Below the pieces are notes generated by a model, which was not told the origin of the DNA, did no database searches, and saw nothing but the letters and a program-made list of their open reading frames with translations. From the NCBI RefSeq assembly GCF_030409055.1, contig NZ_CP116619.1, forward strand, positions 2,308,628 to 2,372,627: DNA of 64,000 nucleotides, written 5' to 3'. Shown piece by piece: positions 47,115 through 56,511 of the stretch. Position 1 is the stretch's first letter. Each line of letters opens with the position of its first letter. Source of the stretch: Trichocoleus desertorum NBK24 (GTDB lineage Bacteria > Cyanobacteriota > Cyanobacteriia > FACHB-46). A program made the position numbers and the translations under genes.

Positions 47115-48914
47115 ATGCGAACCCATTATTGCGGCCAACTCCGAGCAGAAAATATTGGAGAGACTGTCACGCTGTGTGGATGGGTAGACCGTCGCCGCGA
47201 TCACGGGGGTGTGATCTTTCTAGACCTACGCGATCGCACTGGCATTATCCAAATTGTCAGCGACCCAGAACGCACCCCTAATTCTTACGAGCCAGCAGGT
47301 GATCTACGCAACGAGTACGTCATCCAAGTCACGGGTCGGGTGACTCGCCGTCCTGATGACTCGCTCAATCCTCGGCTGCCGACGGGAGAAATCGAAATCT
47401 ATGCCGATCAGGTCGAGCTGTTGAATGCGGTTCGCAAGCAACTTCCCTTTCAAGTTTCTACGGCAGATAACGAAGCGGTTCGAGAAGACTTGCGCCTGAA
47501 ATATCGTTACTTAGATTTGCGGCGCGATCGCATGAACCGTAATCTGCGGTTGCGTCATGAAATCATCAAGACCTTGCGGCGCTATCTAGAAGATGCCAAA
47601 GGCTTTATCGAAATCGAAACACCCATTCTGACTCGCTCCACTCCGGAGGGCGCACGAGATTACTTAGTCCCTAGCCGAGTCAACCCCGGAGATTGGTTTG
47701 CGTTGCCACAGTCGCCGCAGTTGTTCAAGCAATTGCTGATGGTGTCAGGGTTCGATCGCTACTACCAAGTCGCTCGTTGCTTCCGAGATGAAGATTTGCG
47801 GGCCGATCGCCAACCAGAATTCACTCAACTGGACATGGAAATGAGTTTCATGTCCCAAGAGGAAATTCTGACCCTGAACGAAGACTTGGTTTGCCATCTC
47901 TTCAAGACCATCAAAGGAATTGATCTGCCCAGACCCTTCCCTCGTCTGACCTACAAAGAGGCGATGAATCGCTATGGTTCTGACAAGCCTGACACCCGCT
48001 ATGACTTAGAGCTGGTAGAAGTCTCTGATTTGGTCAAGGACTCTGGTTTCAAAGTCTTCTCTGGAGCTGTGGCAAATAGTGGCATTGTCAAAGTTCTGCC
48101 GATTCCTGGCGGTAACGATGCCATTTCCAACGTGCGGATTAAACCCGGTGGCGACTTATTCCTAGAAGCTTGCAACGCTGGGGCCAAAGGACTGGCTTAC
48201 ATCCGCGTGCGCGAAGATGGCGAAATTGACACGATTGGAGCCATCAAGGACAACCTGACTGATGAGCAGAAGCAAGAACTACTAGCTCGGACGGGCGCTA
48301 AAGCAGGTGATTTGTTGCTGTTCGGCGCTGGGCCAACCGACTTGGTGAACAAAACCCTCGATCGCCTCCGCCAGGTGATTGCCCAGGAACTCAATCTGAT
48401 CGATCCAGAAAAGATCAACTTGCTCTGGATCGTCGATTTCCCCATGTTCGAGTGGAATGCCGACGAGAAACGTCTCGAAGCCCTCCACCACCCCTTCACT
48501 GCACCCCACCCAGACGATCGCGACGACCTAAAAACCGCTCGTGCTCAAGCTTACGACTTAGTATTTAACGGTTTTGAAGTCGGCGGCGGCAGTTTGCGGA
48601 TTTATCAACCCGATTTGCAAACTCAAGTCTTTGAAACCATTGGTTTGGCGGAAGAGGAAGCTCAGAACAAGTTTGGTTTCCTGATAGAAGCCTTTGAGTA
48701 CGGCACTCCGCCTCACGGTGGCATTGCCTACGGTTTGGATCGCTTGGTGATGTTGTTGGCGGGTGAAGAGTCGATCCGAGACGCGATCGCCTTCCCCAAA
48801 ACGCAGCAAGCTCGCTGTTTGCTCACCAGTGCCCCTTCAGGTGTGGATGACAAGCAACTCAAGGAACTGCACGTCGCTTCTACTCACAAACCGAAACCCT
48901 CTGGGAACGCCTAG
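47115..48914 (+). CDS. aspS: AspS: aspartyl-tRNA synthetase
   Basis: A 599-residue class II synthetase of the long bacterial type. The N-terminal OB-fold anticodon domain ([20 protein letters not shown]) is followed by motif 1 and motif 2 ([20 protein letters not shown]), a GAD insertion domain, and motif 3 ([15 protein letters not shown]). Cyanobacteria often use this enzyme also for tRNA-Asn with GatCAB, but that cannot be read from the sequence. A short GGTATTT/AAATACC hairpin lies after the stop. Confidence 0.97.
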   Translation: MRTHYCGQLRAENIGETVTLCGWVDRRRDHGGVIFLDLRDRTGIIQIVSDPERTPNSYEPAGDLRNEYVIQVTGRVTRRPDDSLNPRLPTGEIEIYADQVELLNAVRKQLPFQVSTADNEAVREDLRLKYRYLDLRRDRMNRNLRLRHEIIKTLRRYLEDAKGFIEIETPILTRSTPEGARDYLVPSRVNPGDWFALPQSPQLFKQLLMVSGFDRYYQVARCFRDEDLRADRQPEFTQLDMEMSFMSQEEILTLNEDLVCHLFKTIKGIDLPRPFPRLTYKEAMNRYGSDKPDTRYDLELVEVSDLVKDSGFKVFSGAVANSGIVKVLPIPGGNDAISNVRIKPGGDLFLEACNAGAKGLAYIRVREDGEIDTIGAIKDNLTDEQKQELLARTGAKAGDLLLFGAGPTDLVNKTLDRLRQVIAQELNLIDPEKINLLWIVDFPMFEWNADEKRLEALHHPFTAPHPDDRDDLKTARAQAYDLVFNGFEVGGGSLRIYQPDLQTQVFETIGLAEEEAQNKFGFLIEAFEYGTPPHGGIAYGLDRLVMLLAGEESIRDAIAFPKTQQARCLLTSAPSGVDDKQLKELHVASTHKPKPSGNA

Positions 48915-48930
48915 GGTGCGTGTAGGGGTG

Positions 48931-48950
48931 AGGTATTTTCACAAATACCT
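48931..48950 (+). terminator. Possible weak terminator after aspS
   Basis: AGGTATTT (48931-48938) and AAATACCT (48943-48950) form an eight-pair stem with a TCAC loop. The following bases TGTGTT are only weakly T-rich. Confidence 0.35.
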
Positions 48951-48989
48951 TGTGTTCCTGAGTGAAAATGCTTCACCCTTGCAGAATGT

Positions 48990-49979
48990 ATGGAGTTTTA
49001 TACAATCACTGCTTGGGCGATCGCACCGCCGCTGTTAGCCCTCGCTTACTATTACCGCCAAGTTCGCTCTGTCCCCGCCCCGCCTAAATTACTCCTGGGT
49101 TTTCTTCTGGGAGGTTTGGCTGGTCTTGCTGCTCTAGGGCTGGAGTGGAGTTTTGAGTTCTTAGCTCAAAGCTTACTGCCTTGGCAGCAACTTACGCGAT
49201 CGCTCTTAGGTGCAGGCTTACGACAACTACTAGAAATTGGCCCTATTGAAGAAGGCAGCAAACTTGTAGGGGTGTTGTTACTCGTAGTTGGGCTTTGTAG
49301 GTGGCAGTCGCGATCGCCCTCAGCCAGCAATATTCTGCTCTATACGATTGCGGTGGCTTTAGGGTTTACCGCTGAAGAAAACCTGTTATATCTCTTCAAT
49401 GGTGTGGCCTCGATTTTCGATCGCACCATCGGCGTTGCTGTCCACGCCTGGTTTGCAGCCCCTTGGGGTTACGCATTAGGACTAACACTGAATCGCAAAC
49501 ACTTTTCAGCTCTACTTTTCAAGGACGCTTGGAGAGATCTTCTGCTCCCTTGGCTCAATGCAGTTTGCTGTCACGCCCTCGTCAACACCCTCTCCCTGGC
49601 TTGGCGTTATGACCCACCCATGCAATTTTTGAGCTACGGCCTCTTCCCGTTTTTTCTCTGGATGGCGTGGCGACTCAATAGTTTGCTGAAGCGATCGCAA
49701 GATCAATCTCCGCCCACACTCATTTCTGGCAACACTCCACAGGAATGCTACTGGCAGCGTGGTTTAGTTCTATTTGCGCTGATGTTAGGAGGTAACGCAA
49801 TTTTTGGCTGGTTTCTCTTAGGCAGAAGCTTGAGCAGTCTCAATTGGACACAACTAATCGCCACACCCGATCTACTTCAATTTGCTCTCAGTCGTTTTGT
49901 GCTGAATTTGATTCCAGGAGCGATCGCCTGGTTCATTTACCGCTTTTTGAAGCGTAGAGGCGATCGCCCTCAACCCTGA
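48990..49979 (+). CDS. PrsW family intramembrane metalloprotease-like protein
   Basis: A 329-residue polytopic membrane protein. Conserved PrsW motifs lie in order in the membrane region: IEEGSK (about residues 87-92), GFTAEENLLY (about 128-137) and VHAWFAAPWG (about 151-160). In Bacillus, PrsW cleaves an anti-sigma factor; the target here is unknown. The gene ends near a G/C-rich dispersed hairpin and converges on queD. Confidence 0.8.
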   Translation: MEFYTITAWAIAPPLLALAYYYRQVRSVPAPPKLLLGFLLGGLAGLAALGLEWSFEFLAQSLLPWQQLTRSLLGAGLRQLLEIGPIEEGSKLVGVLLLVVGLCRWQSRSPSASNILLYTIAVALGFTAEENLLYLFNGVASIFDRTIGVAVHAWFAAPWGYALGLTLNRKHFSALLFKDAWRDLLLPWLNAVCCHALVNTLSLAWRYDPPMQFLSYGLFPFFLWMAWRLNSLLKRSQDQSPPTLISGNTPQECYWQRGLVLFALMLGGNAIFGWFLLGRSLSSLNWTQLIATPDLLQFALSRFVLNLIPGAIAWFIYRFLKRRGDRPQP

Positions 49980-49991
49980 TCCCATCTTTCT

Positions 49992-50014
49992 CCCCTTCCC
50001 TTGGAGGGAAGGGG
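49992..50014. repeat. Perfect 10-bp hairpin repeat between convergent genes
   Basis: CCCCTTCCCT (49992-50001) and AGGGAAGGGG (50005-50014) surround TGG. The sequence type, followed by ACGGGGGTTAGG, is a familiar dispersed repeat of cyanobacterial genomes. It may stop transcription from both sides. Confidence 0.6.
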
Positions 50015-50031
50015 ACGGGGGTTAGGTCATC

Positions 50032-50898
50032 TTACGCTAGAGCCGCTTCCCGTTGCTGGCTTGTTGCTTGATTGAAATCAGCTTCGGTGCAGAAGACTTC
50101 ACAAGAATTGTTGGGGCTTTCGATCAACTTGATCTTGTAGAGCTGTGCCCCCATCTCGCGAATGGGTTGTTGCAGCAAGTCACGAATATGGACGGCGATA
50201 TTTTCAGCCGTGGGCACGACCTCAGCAAAGTAAGGGATGTCTTTGTTCAGGAACGTGTGGTCGAAGGGTTCCACCACATAGTCATCCACCGCTTTTTGAA
50301 AGGCTACCAAATCAGCGATCATGCCCGTACGGGGGTCCATTTCCCCTTTGATCGTCACTTCTAGGTGGTAGTTGTGACCGTGACCATTGACACGCGCACA
50401 TTTGCCGTAAATCTCAGAGTTTTGCTCTAGGGTGAGGTGAGGCAGAGCGAGGCGGTGAGCGGCGCTGAAGTGAGTGCTGATGGTGAGGTAAGCTTCCATT
50501 CCGTTTCCTTTGTAGTCGGCCCAGAGTTCAGGATGTTCAAACAGTTGAATATTGGTGATTGGCAGGTGAGGCGCGAGACGTTGCCAAATCACCCGCGCGA
50601 TATTTTCTGTCGTCGGCAGCGTTTTCTGAAATTCTGGCAAAGCGTCATTGAGGTACGAGAAGTTGAGATGATTGGTCACCTCTCGCTTAATCACATGCTT
50701 CACATCCGACAGGTTTAGCACCATGCCGTATTCGTCGAGTTCACCCGCCATCGAGACATAGAAGACATAGTTATGTCCATGTCCAGGGGCACGGGCGCAG
50801 AGACCAAACTGCTCTGTGTTTTCCGCCTCGCTCAGTTCAGGCAGCCAGTAACGATGGCTTGCTGAGAACTCAGCTCGACGATTGATAATGCATTTCAT
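50032..50898 (-). CDS. queD: QueD-like 6-carboxytetrahydropterin synthase, tandem two-domain form
   Basis: 288 residues hold two copies of the 6-pyruvoyl-tetrahydropterin synthase fold, instead of one of about 120. Domain 1 (1-135) has the zinc-site His residues (SASHRY, GHGHNY) and a Cys (LCARAP). Where family members have Asp-His in DHxxLN it reads NFSYLN. Domain 2 (about 140-275) has the full set: SAAHRL, KCARVNGHGHNY and FDHTFLN. QueD makes 6-carboxytetrahydropterin for queuosine; a role in other pterins is also possible. Domain 2 is likely the catalytic half and domain 1 structural. Confidence 0.85.
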   Translation of the reverse strand: MKCIINRRAEFSASHRYWLPELSEAENTEQFGLCARAPGHGHNYVFYVSMAGELDEYGMVLNLSDVKHVIKREVTNHLNFSYLNDALPEFQKTLPTTENIARVIWQRLAPHLPITNIQLFEHPELWADYKGNGMEAYLTISTHFSAAHRLALPHLTLEQNSEIYGKCARVNGHGHNYHLEVTIKGEMDPRTGMIADLVAFQKAVDDYVVEPFDHTFLNKDIPYFAEVVPTAENIAVHIRDLLQQPIREMGAQLYKIKLIESPNNSCEVFCTEADFNQATSQQREAALA

Positions 50899-51178
50899 GG
50901 GCGCAGGGGAGGGAGATGGTGTGTTAAGTTCCGTAAACCAGCCTCCTTTCAGAATAAACCAATTTTCTTAAGGATTTTGGGTATTTACTGCTTCTGGAAT
51001 AGCTTTACTGCTCTAACATTCCCTTTGCCAGAAATAAAAGCGATCGCGAAATTTCCTGGGCAATGGGTCAATTTTCTGAGAAATTAAGGGGGCGATCGCA
51101 GATGCTTCCTCGCCACTAAACTAGTGTGAACTGGTTCAAGCAAATCCAGGTACTTAAGACGCACGATCGCAGTGAGCT

Positions 51179-52474
51179 ATGGTCAACAATCGGTTCCTTG
51201 TTGGGTCTGTTGCATTTGGTGTCAGCTTTGGCCTCAGTTTCCTGACCAACCGAGACATGGGAAAAGCCTTTTCCAGTGGGTTGATCACCCTGCCTGCTGC
51301 CTTATTCGCGATGGTCGTGGTAGAAAATCGTCGCAGCTCTCAAGCAAAAAGCACTTTAGCGTTTCTCAACACTCAGGTTCGAGCCTTGCAACGGCAGGGT
51401 AAAGATTTACAAGACTTGCTATTAGATTTGACTGACGAACGGCAAGAAGTAGCGGCCCATCTCAGCTCGCTGCAAGCTCAAGCGCAACAAGTAAAGCTGC
51501 AACTGGCAGATTATTGGAACCACAAAGAAGAACTGGTTTGGAAGTTAAATGCCCTGAATGCTCAAGAACAACACCAACTGGGGCGACTCAACCAACTACA
51601 ATCGCAAGTCAAAGCCCTAGAGCGACAAGAACTGGAGCTAAAGCGATCGCTCTCTAGCATTGATGCCCTTAAGGAACAAGCGGAAGCCAACTTGGCGACT
51701 TGGCGAGCAGAACTGGTGCAGCTAGAAACGCGAGTGCTGGAACAACGCCAGCAGGAAGCCTCACTCGACCAAGCTCTGCTACTGCTACGACAACAAAAAC
51801 AGCAACTCGAACCAGAGGTTTACGGACTGCAAACGCAGATTCAACAACTAGAGCAGCGCAAACTAGAGGTCAGCCAATCGCTTTCGGTTTTGCAAGCCGA
51901 GAAACAACAGGAAGATGCGAGTTCTCATCCTCTCCAAGCAGCTATCCAACAGTTACAAGCTCAGGTGATCTCGCTGCATAAAGAATTGGAGCAGTTGGAA
52001 ACTCAAATCTTAGAGCGACGCAATCAAAAAGAAAGCTTAGAAGAAGAACTCGCTACACTCAACCTGTTGAAGCTGCAAGCGGAAGCCTACGAAGTTCAAC
52101 CCGCTCAACCTCAGACTTCCAACCGCAAACGCAAAAGCGCTAATAAAAAGGGAGCTATTCTACCCTTCCGACCGCCCCGTGAGGAGACTTTACCCTCTGA
52201 GTGGACAGAATTTCTCTTGCAACTGCCGATGGCTGAGTTTCAGGTGCTGAAGGCGATCGCGGAACAGGAAAACGCCAGCGCCGCCATTAAACAAATTGCC
52301 GAAGCCAACATCATGATGCCAGAGCTGTTGATTGACTCGATCAACGAGCGAGCTTTAGATACCGTCGGTGATGTGGTGGTGGAGCCAAGTTCTAGCCCAC
52401 CCGCGATCGCCTCTGAATACTTACCAGCAGTTAAACAGCTGATCAAAACCTACGAAGACCTACTAGCTGAATAG
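51179..52474 (+). CDS. Membrane-anchored coiled-coil protein with TerB-C-like end
   Basis: A 431-residue protein. The N-terminus has a hydrophobic pair (FLVGSVAFGVSFGLSFL and GLITLPAALFAMVVV). A coiled coil rich in Gln/Leu/Glu fills residues about 50-300, followed by a Lys/Arg-rich stretch (NRKRKSANKK). The last 90 residues (EWTEFLLQLPMAEFQVLKAI ... MMPELLIDSINERALDTVGD) resemble the TerB-C domain of tellurite-resistance-associated proteins (resemblance only). Function is unknown. ATG at 51179 follows a GTGAG. It is probably a membrane-tethered scaffold. Confidence 0.65.
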   Translation: MVNNRFLVGSVAFGVSFGLSFLTNRDMGKAFSSGLITLPAALFAMVVVENRRSSQAKSTLAFLNTQVRALQRQGKDLQDLLLDLTDERQEVAAHLSSLQAQAQQVKLQLADYWNHKEELVWKLNALNAQEQHQLGRLNQLQSQVKALERQELELKRSLSSIDALKEQAEANLATWRAELVQLETRVLEQRQQEASLDQALLLLRQQKQQLEPEVYGLQTQIQQLEQRKLEVSQSLSVLQAEKQQEDASSHPLQAAIQQLQAQVISLHKELEQLETQILERRNQKESLEEELATLNLLKLQAEAYEVQPAQPQTSNRKRKSANKKGAILPFRPPREETLPSEWTEFLLQLPMAEFQVLKAIAEQENASAAIKQIAEANIMMPELLIDSINERALDTVGDVVVEPSSSPPAIASEYLPAVKQLIKTYEDLLAE

Positions 52475-52591
52475 CAGAGCTTGCTTCAAGACTTGCTTAA
52501 AGTTTCATGACCATCCTTTAACTGCAACCCCAGGAAAGCATTAAGCTACCTTAAGCAGACTTTACGCTTGTGACTCATTAGCTGCCATAAC

Positions 52592-53788
52592 ATGACCGCC
52601 TCTGTCCGTCCTCACCAAAAAGCTAAAGCCCTCAAACCTTCTAGCCGTCGTCCTGCCAAGGAACTCTGTAGTGAGTGCGGCCTGTGCGATACCTACTACA
52701 TTCATTACGTCAAAGAAGCTTGTGCCTTTATTAATCAGCAAATTGCTGAGCTAGAGGCTGAAATCCACGGACGCAGCCGCGACTTGGACAACCAAGACGA
52801 GTGGTATTTCGGCGTCAACCAAGACATGATGGCCGCCCGCAAAACCGAGCCGATCGAGGGTGCCCAATGGACAGGCATTGTCAGCACGATCGCGATCGAG
52901 ATGCTGAATCGTGGCTTAGTGGAAGGCGTGGTCTGTGTGCAAAACACGGAAGAAGACCGCTTTCAACCCAAACCCGTAATCGCTCGCACCCCCGAAGAAA
53001 TTTTGGCGGCACGAGTGAATAAACCCACATTGTCTCCCAATCTCTCAGTACTGGAGCAGATCGAGCAGTCGGGGATGAAGCGGCTGCTGGTAATTGGTGT
53101 GGGTTGCCAAATTCAAGCGCTGCGGGCAGTCGAAAAGCAACTCGGCCTAGAAAAGCTTTATGTATTGGGAACGCCTTGCGTAGACAACGTCACCCGCGCA
53201 GGCTTGCAGAAGTTTTTGGAAACCACTAGCCGATCGCCGGAAACTGTGGTGCATTACGAGTTTATGCAAGATTTCCGAGTCCACTTCAAGCATGAAGATG
53301 GCTCAATTGAAAAAGTCCCTTTCTTTGGCCTTAAAACCAATCAACTCAAGGATGTGTTCGCGCCTTCCTGCATGAGCTGCTTCGACTACGTCAACTCCCT
53401 GGCCGATTTGGTGGTGGGCTATATGGGTGCTCCCTTTGGTTGGCAGTGGATTGTGGTGCGGAACGATCGCGGTCAAGAAATGTTGGATTTGGTGCATGAC
53501 CAGATTGAAACTCAGCCTGTAATGTCGCAGGGCGATCGCCGTAACGCTGTGCAGCAGAGCATCCCCGCCTATGACAAGGGAGTTACTTTACCCATGTGGG
53601 CTGCTCAGCTGATGGGTGTGGTAATCGAAAGAATTGGCCCCAAAGGCCTGGAGTATGCTCGCTTCTCCATCGATTCGCACTTCACCCGCAACTATCTATA
53701 CCTAAAGCGCCAACACCCGGAGAAGCTGGAAGCTCATGTGCCAGAGTATGCCAAGCGAATTGTAGGACAGTACAAACTGCCGGAATGA
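52592..53788 (+). CDS. bciB: BciB-type divinyl chlorophyllide 8-vinyl reductase
   Basis: A 398-residue ferredoxin-dependent iron-sulfur flavoprotein of the F420-hydrogenase beta-subunit family. The BciB form (slr1923 in Synechocystis) reduces the 8-vinyl group of divinyl (proto)chlorophyllide in chlorophyll synthesis. Cys residues near the start (LCSECGLCDTYY) and later blocks (GTPCVDNVTR, APSCMSCFDYVNSLADLVVG) can hold the clusters. The related 7-hydroxymethyl chlorophyll a reductase is similar, but the cyanobacterial context favours BciB. A terminator follows. Confidence 0.85.
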   Translation: MTASVRPHQKAKALKPSSRRPAKELCSECGLCDTYYIHYVKEACAFINQQIAELEAEIHGRSRDLDNQDEWYFGVNQDMMAARKTEPIEGAQWTGIVSTIAIEMLNRGLVEGVVCVQNTEEDRFQPKPVIARTPEEILAARVNKPTLSPNLSVLEQIEQSGMKRLLVIGVGCQIQALRAVEKQLGLEKLYVLGTPCVDNVTRAGLQKFLETTSRSPETVVHYEFMQDFRVHFKHEDGSIEKVPFFGLKTNQLKDVFAPSCMSCFDYVNSLADLVVGYMGAPFGWQWIVVRNDRGQEMLDLVHDQIETQPVMSQGDRRNAVQQSIPAYDKGVTLPMWAAQLMGVVIERIGPKGLEYARFSIDSHFTRNYLYLKRQHPEKLEAHVPEYAKRIVGQYKLPE

Positions 53789-53811
53789 GTAGGATTTAGA
53801 AGTTAGAAGTC

Positions 53812-53852
53812 AGGAGCCAGAACAATCTTTGCTCTTGGCTCCTCTTTTCTTT
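53812..53852 (+). terminator. Rho-independent terminator after bciB
   Basis: AGGAGCCA (53812-53819) pairs with TGGCTCCT (53836-53843), eight pairs, followed by CTTTTCTTT. It begins 24 bases after the stop of bciB. Confidence 0.75.
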
Positions 53853-54025
53853 AGCTCAAGCCTTTAGCTAAAGAATTTTAAGTGCAGGTTAAAACATTAC
53901 ATTCAATTTATATAAATTGATAAATTCGTTACAGAAATGCCAACTCTGTAACCTCGTGTCCAGTCATACTAATTACACTACGAAATAAATGATTTTAGTT
54001 ACCAAACATTAGCAGTTGTTAAGAA

Positions 54026-54196
54026 ATGAAACTTCAGACTGGCGAGCTTTTAGTTGCTAAGAATGGCAAGCAATATCGGGTCATAGAGTGCTACGAAGAC
54101 AGCATTTCCCTCATGCCTGTAGATGGCTACACCCTGTTTTCTTGCCGCCGCTTGTTTGTAGAAGTTTCTTTTCGTCCCGCTGCGGGTGTCGCTTAA
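54026..54196 (+). CDS. Small ORF (56 aa), hypothetical
   Basis: ATG at 54026 preceded by TTAAGAA; the frame reads MKLQTGELLVAKNGKQYRVI, then ECYEDSISLMPVDGY, and ends SFRPAAGVA. The pattern looks like a small beta-strand protein (an SH3- or KOW-like strand order is possible, but I cannot confirm it). It overlaps the convergent PLP-enzyme gene by four bases at the stop codons. It has no signal peptide. Coding quality looks good: mostly sensible third positions and no rare clusters. Confidence 0.5.
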   Translation: MKLQTGELLVAKNGKQYRVIECYEDSISLMPVDGYTLFSCRRLFVEVSFRPAAGVA

Positions 54197-55425
54197 GCAG
54201 GGCCAACCGCTTCGATCGCTGCTTCTAAGGCGATCGCCACATGGGTCCAGTGAGTGCCTCCCTGGCAAAACACGACATAAGGCTCACGCAGTGGTCCATC
54301 GGCTGAGAATTCGGAAGTACTGCCATCAATAAACGTACCCCCTGCCATCACCAATTCGCTTTCATACCCTGGCATGCCTGAGGGAATTGGGTCTAGATAG
54401 GAACCAATGGGCGAATGTTTTTGGATGGCGCGACAAAAAGCAATCAGTTTTTCGGGTGAGCCGAGTTGAATGGCTTGGATTACATCTCGTCGCGGTACTT
54501 CTGGTAAAGGATTGACTGGATAACCGAGTTGATGAAAGACATGAGCGGTTAAGTGGTTGCCCTTCACTGCTTCCCCAACCATCTGCGGGGCTAGAAATAA
54601 GCCTTGAAATAGCAAACGATTTTGATCAAAAGTAGCTCCACCTGAACTACCGACTCCAGGCGCAGTCAAGCGACAGGCAGCGGCTTCTACCAAATCAGCG
54701 CGGCCTGCAACATACCCACCAGCTGTGACAATTGTGCCACCCGGATTTTTGATCAGCGACCCCGCCATTAAATCGGCACCAACGGCAGTGGGTTCTTGGG
54801 TTTCGATAAACTCGCCGTAGCAGTTATCCACAAAGCAAACCGTGTTGGGATTTTGCTGCTTCACCAGATGGACAATTTTCTCGATGTCGGCAATCGACAA
54901 ACTAGAGCGCCAAGAGTAACCACAGGAGCGTTGGATCAGAACTAAGCGAGTGCGATCGCTCACCGCCTGAGCCAAAGCTTGCCAATCAATCGTGCCTTCG
55001 GGGGTTAGCTCTAGCTGGCGGTAATCCACACCAAACTCGCGCAAAGAGCCTTGACCGCGACCACGCAGGCCAATTACTTCTTCTAAAGTGTCGTAGGGCG
55101 CACCTGCCACAGCTAGCATTTCGTCGCCTGGACGCAGCACGCCGTATAAAGCACAGGCGATCGCGTGGGTACCAGAAACAAACTGCACTCGTACCGCTGC
55201 GGCCTCAGCCCCCATCACCTCAGCAAAGACTTGATCTAGAGTCTGTCGCCCCAAATCATCATGCCCATAACCAGAAACACTCGCAAAGTGATGCGTTCCT
55301 ACGCGATGATGGTAGAACGATGTTAAGACTCGTTTCAGATTTTTCTTGACCTGGGAGTCAATTCCAGAAAAAATCTGGAGTAGTGCTTGCTCTGCTTTCT
55401 GTAACAGTTCAACACTGCTTGTCAC
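54193..55425 (-). CDS. Methionine gamma-lyase family PLP enzyme (aluminium-resistance-type)
   Basis: A 410-residue PLP-dependent protein matching the Met_gamma_lyase/aluminium-resistance family. Landmarks are HHFASVSGYGHDDLGR, RVQFVSGTHAIACALYGVLR, and MAGSLIKNPGGTIVTAGGYV, which contains the likely PLP-binding Lys. The physiological reaction is not firmly known; C-S lyase activity is inferred from the family. The start is a GTG at 55425, with GGAGGAGAA about ten bases upstream. It diverges from the desaturase gene. Confidence 0.85.
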   Translation of the reverse strand: MTSSVELLQKAEQALLQIFSGIDSQVKKNLKRVLTSFYHHRVGTHHFASVSGYGHDDLGRQTLDQVFAEVMGAEAAAVRVQFVSGTHAIACALYGVLRPGDEMLAVAGAPYDTLEEVIGLRGRGQGSLREFGVDYRQLELTPEGTIDWQALAQAVSDRTRLVLIQRSCGYSWRSSLSIADIEKIVHLVKQQNPNTVCFVDNCYGEFIETQEPTAVGADLMAGSLIKNPGGTIVTAGGYVAGRADLVEAAACRLTAPGVGSSGGATFDQNRLLFQGLFLAPQMVGEAVKGNHLTAHVFHQLGYPVNPLPEVPRRDVIQAIQLGSPEKLIAFCRAIQKHSPIGSYLDPIPSGMPGYESELVMAGGTFIDGSTSEFSADGPLREPYVVFCQGGTHWTHVAIALEAAIEAVGPA

Positions 55426-55569
55426 GCTTTCGTTCTCCTCCGGAGACGCACATAGGATCTGGTAGCCCTCCAGGCTGATGTTTTTTCGTTGTCAGCTGGT
55501 TAACATTTATCAGATGTAAAGTTTATTGTCGCGCAGATTGGGCATCAAAGTTCGTTTTGAGATTACCGC

Positions 55570-56397
55570 ATGACTATTGCACAAGCAACCAAACCTCCCT
55601 TAGCCTGGCCCATTATTTTGTTCATGGGAGCAATCCACGTTGGCGCACTCTTTGCCTTTGTCCCTGGCACCTTTAGCTGGGGTGCCGTGGGTGTTGCTCT
55701 GTTTCTCCACTGGGTAACTGGTGGGTTGGGAATTACTTTAGGATGGCATCGTTTAGTCACGCACCGAAGCTTCCAAACTCCTAAATGGTTGGAGTACTTC
55801 TTCGTATTTTGTGGCAGCTTGGCCTGTGAAGGCGGTGTGATTGAGTGGGTAGGTCTACACCGACATCACCATGCACACTCAGACGAAGCAGTGGATCACC
55901 ACAACTCCAATGAGGGATTTTGGTGGAGCCACATGGGTTGGATGCTGCATAAAGTTCCTGCTAAAAGCGAAGTTGAGCGTTTCACCAAAGATATTTCTGG
56001 CGATCCAGTTTATAAGTTTTTAGACGACTACTTTCTTCTGGTGCAGTTTGCCTTAGGAGTAGTGCTTTATCTCATGGGCGGCTGGCCTTTTGTCGTCTGG
56101 GGCATTTTTGTCCGCTTGGTGTTGGTGTATCACTGTACTTGGTTTGTGAATAGCGCAACGCACAAATTTGGCTATCGGAGTCATGAATCCGGCGATCGCT
56201 CTACCAACTGCTGGTGGGTAGCCCTCCTGACCTATGGCGAAGGCTGGCACAACAATCACCACGCTTACCAATACTCCGCTCGTCACGGTTTACAGTGGTG
56301 GGAAATTGATATGACTTGGATGACCATTCAGCTTCTACAAACACTAGGACTGGCCTCTAAGGTGAAGCTACCTCCCAAAGAAGCTCAACCTACCTAG
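55570..56397 (+). CDS. desC: Membrane fatty-acid desaturase (DesC-like, Delta9)
   Basis: A 275-residue di-iron membrane enzyme. The three His boxes are complete: HRLVTH (about residues 59-64), HRHHH (about 97-101) and HNNHH (about 230-234). Hydrophobic helices separate them. In cyanobacteria, DesC puts the first double bond at C9 of stearoyl lipids, and short members without extra domains are typical of this class. It uses ferredoxin. It converges on the proA-like gene with a strong hairpin between them. Confidence 0.88.
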   Translation: MTIAQATKPPLAWPIILFMGAIHVGALFAFVPGTFSWGAVGVALFLHWVTGGLGITLGWHRLVTHRSFQTPKWLEYFFVFCGSLACEGGVIEWVGLHRHHHAHSDEAVDHHNSNEGFWWSHMGWMLHKVPAKSEVERFTKDISGDPVYKFLDDYFLLVQFALGVVLYLMGGWPFVVWGIFVRLVLVYHCTWFVNSATHKFGYRSHESGDRSTNCWWVALLTYGEGWHNNHHAYQYSARHGLQWWEIDMTWMTIQLLQTLGLASKVKLPPKEAQPT

Positions 56398-56466
56398 TCT
56401 TAACTTCAACTTATCAGCTTCAACTTTCATAGCCTGTAGTTGAAATGACAAATTGATTAGAAAAGT

Positions 56467-56504
56467 GGTGGGGTTGCCTGGATTGGTGGCCCCACCTTAA
56501 TTTT
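56467..56504. terminator. Bidirectional terminator between desC and the proA-like gene
   Basis: GGTGGGG (56467-56473) pairs with CCCCACC (56490-56496). On the plus strand TTAATTTT follows; on the minus strand ACTTTTC follows. The position between convergent stops fits both genes. Confidence 0.65.
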
Positions 56505-56511
56505 GAGGTTG

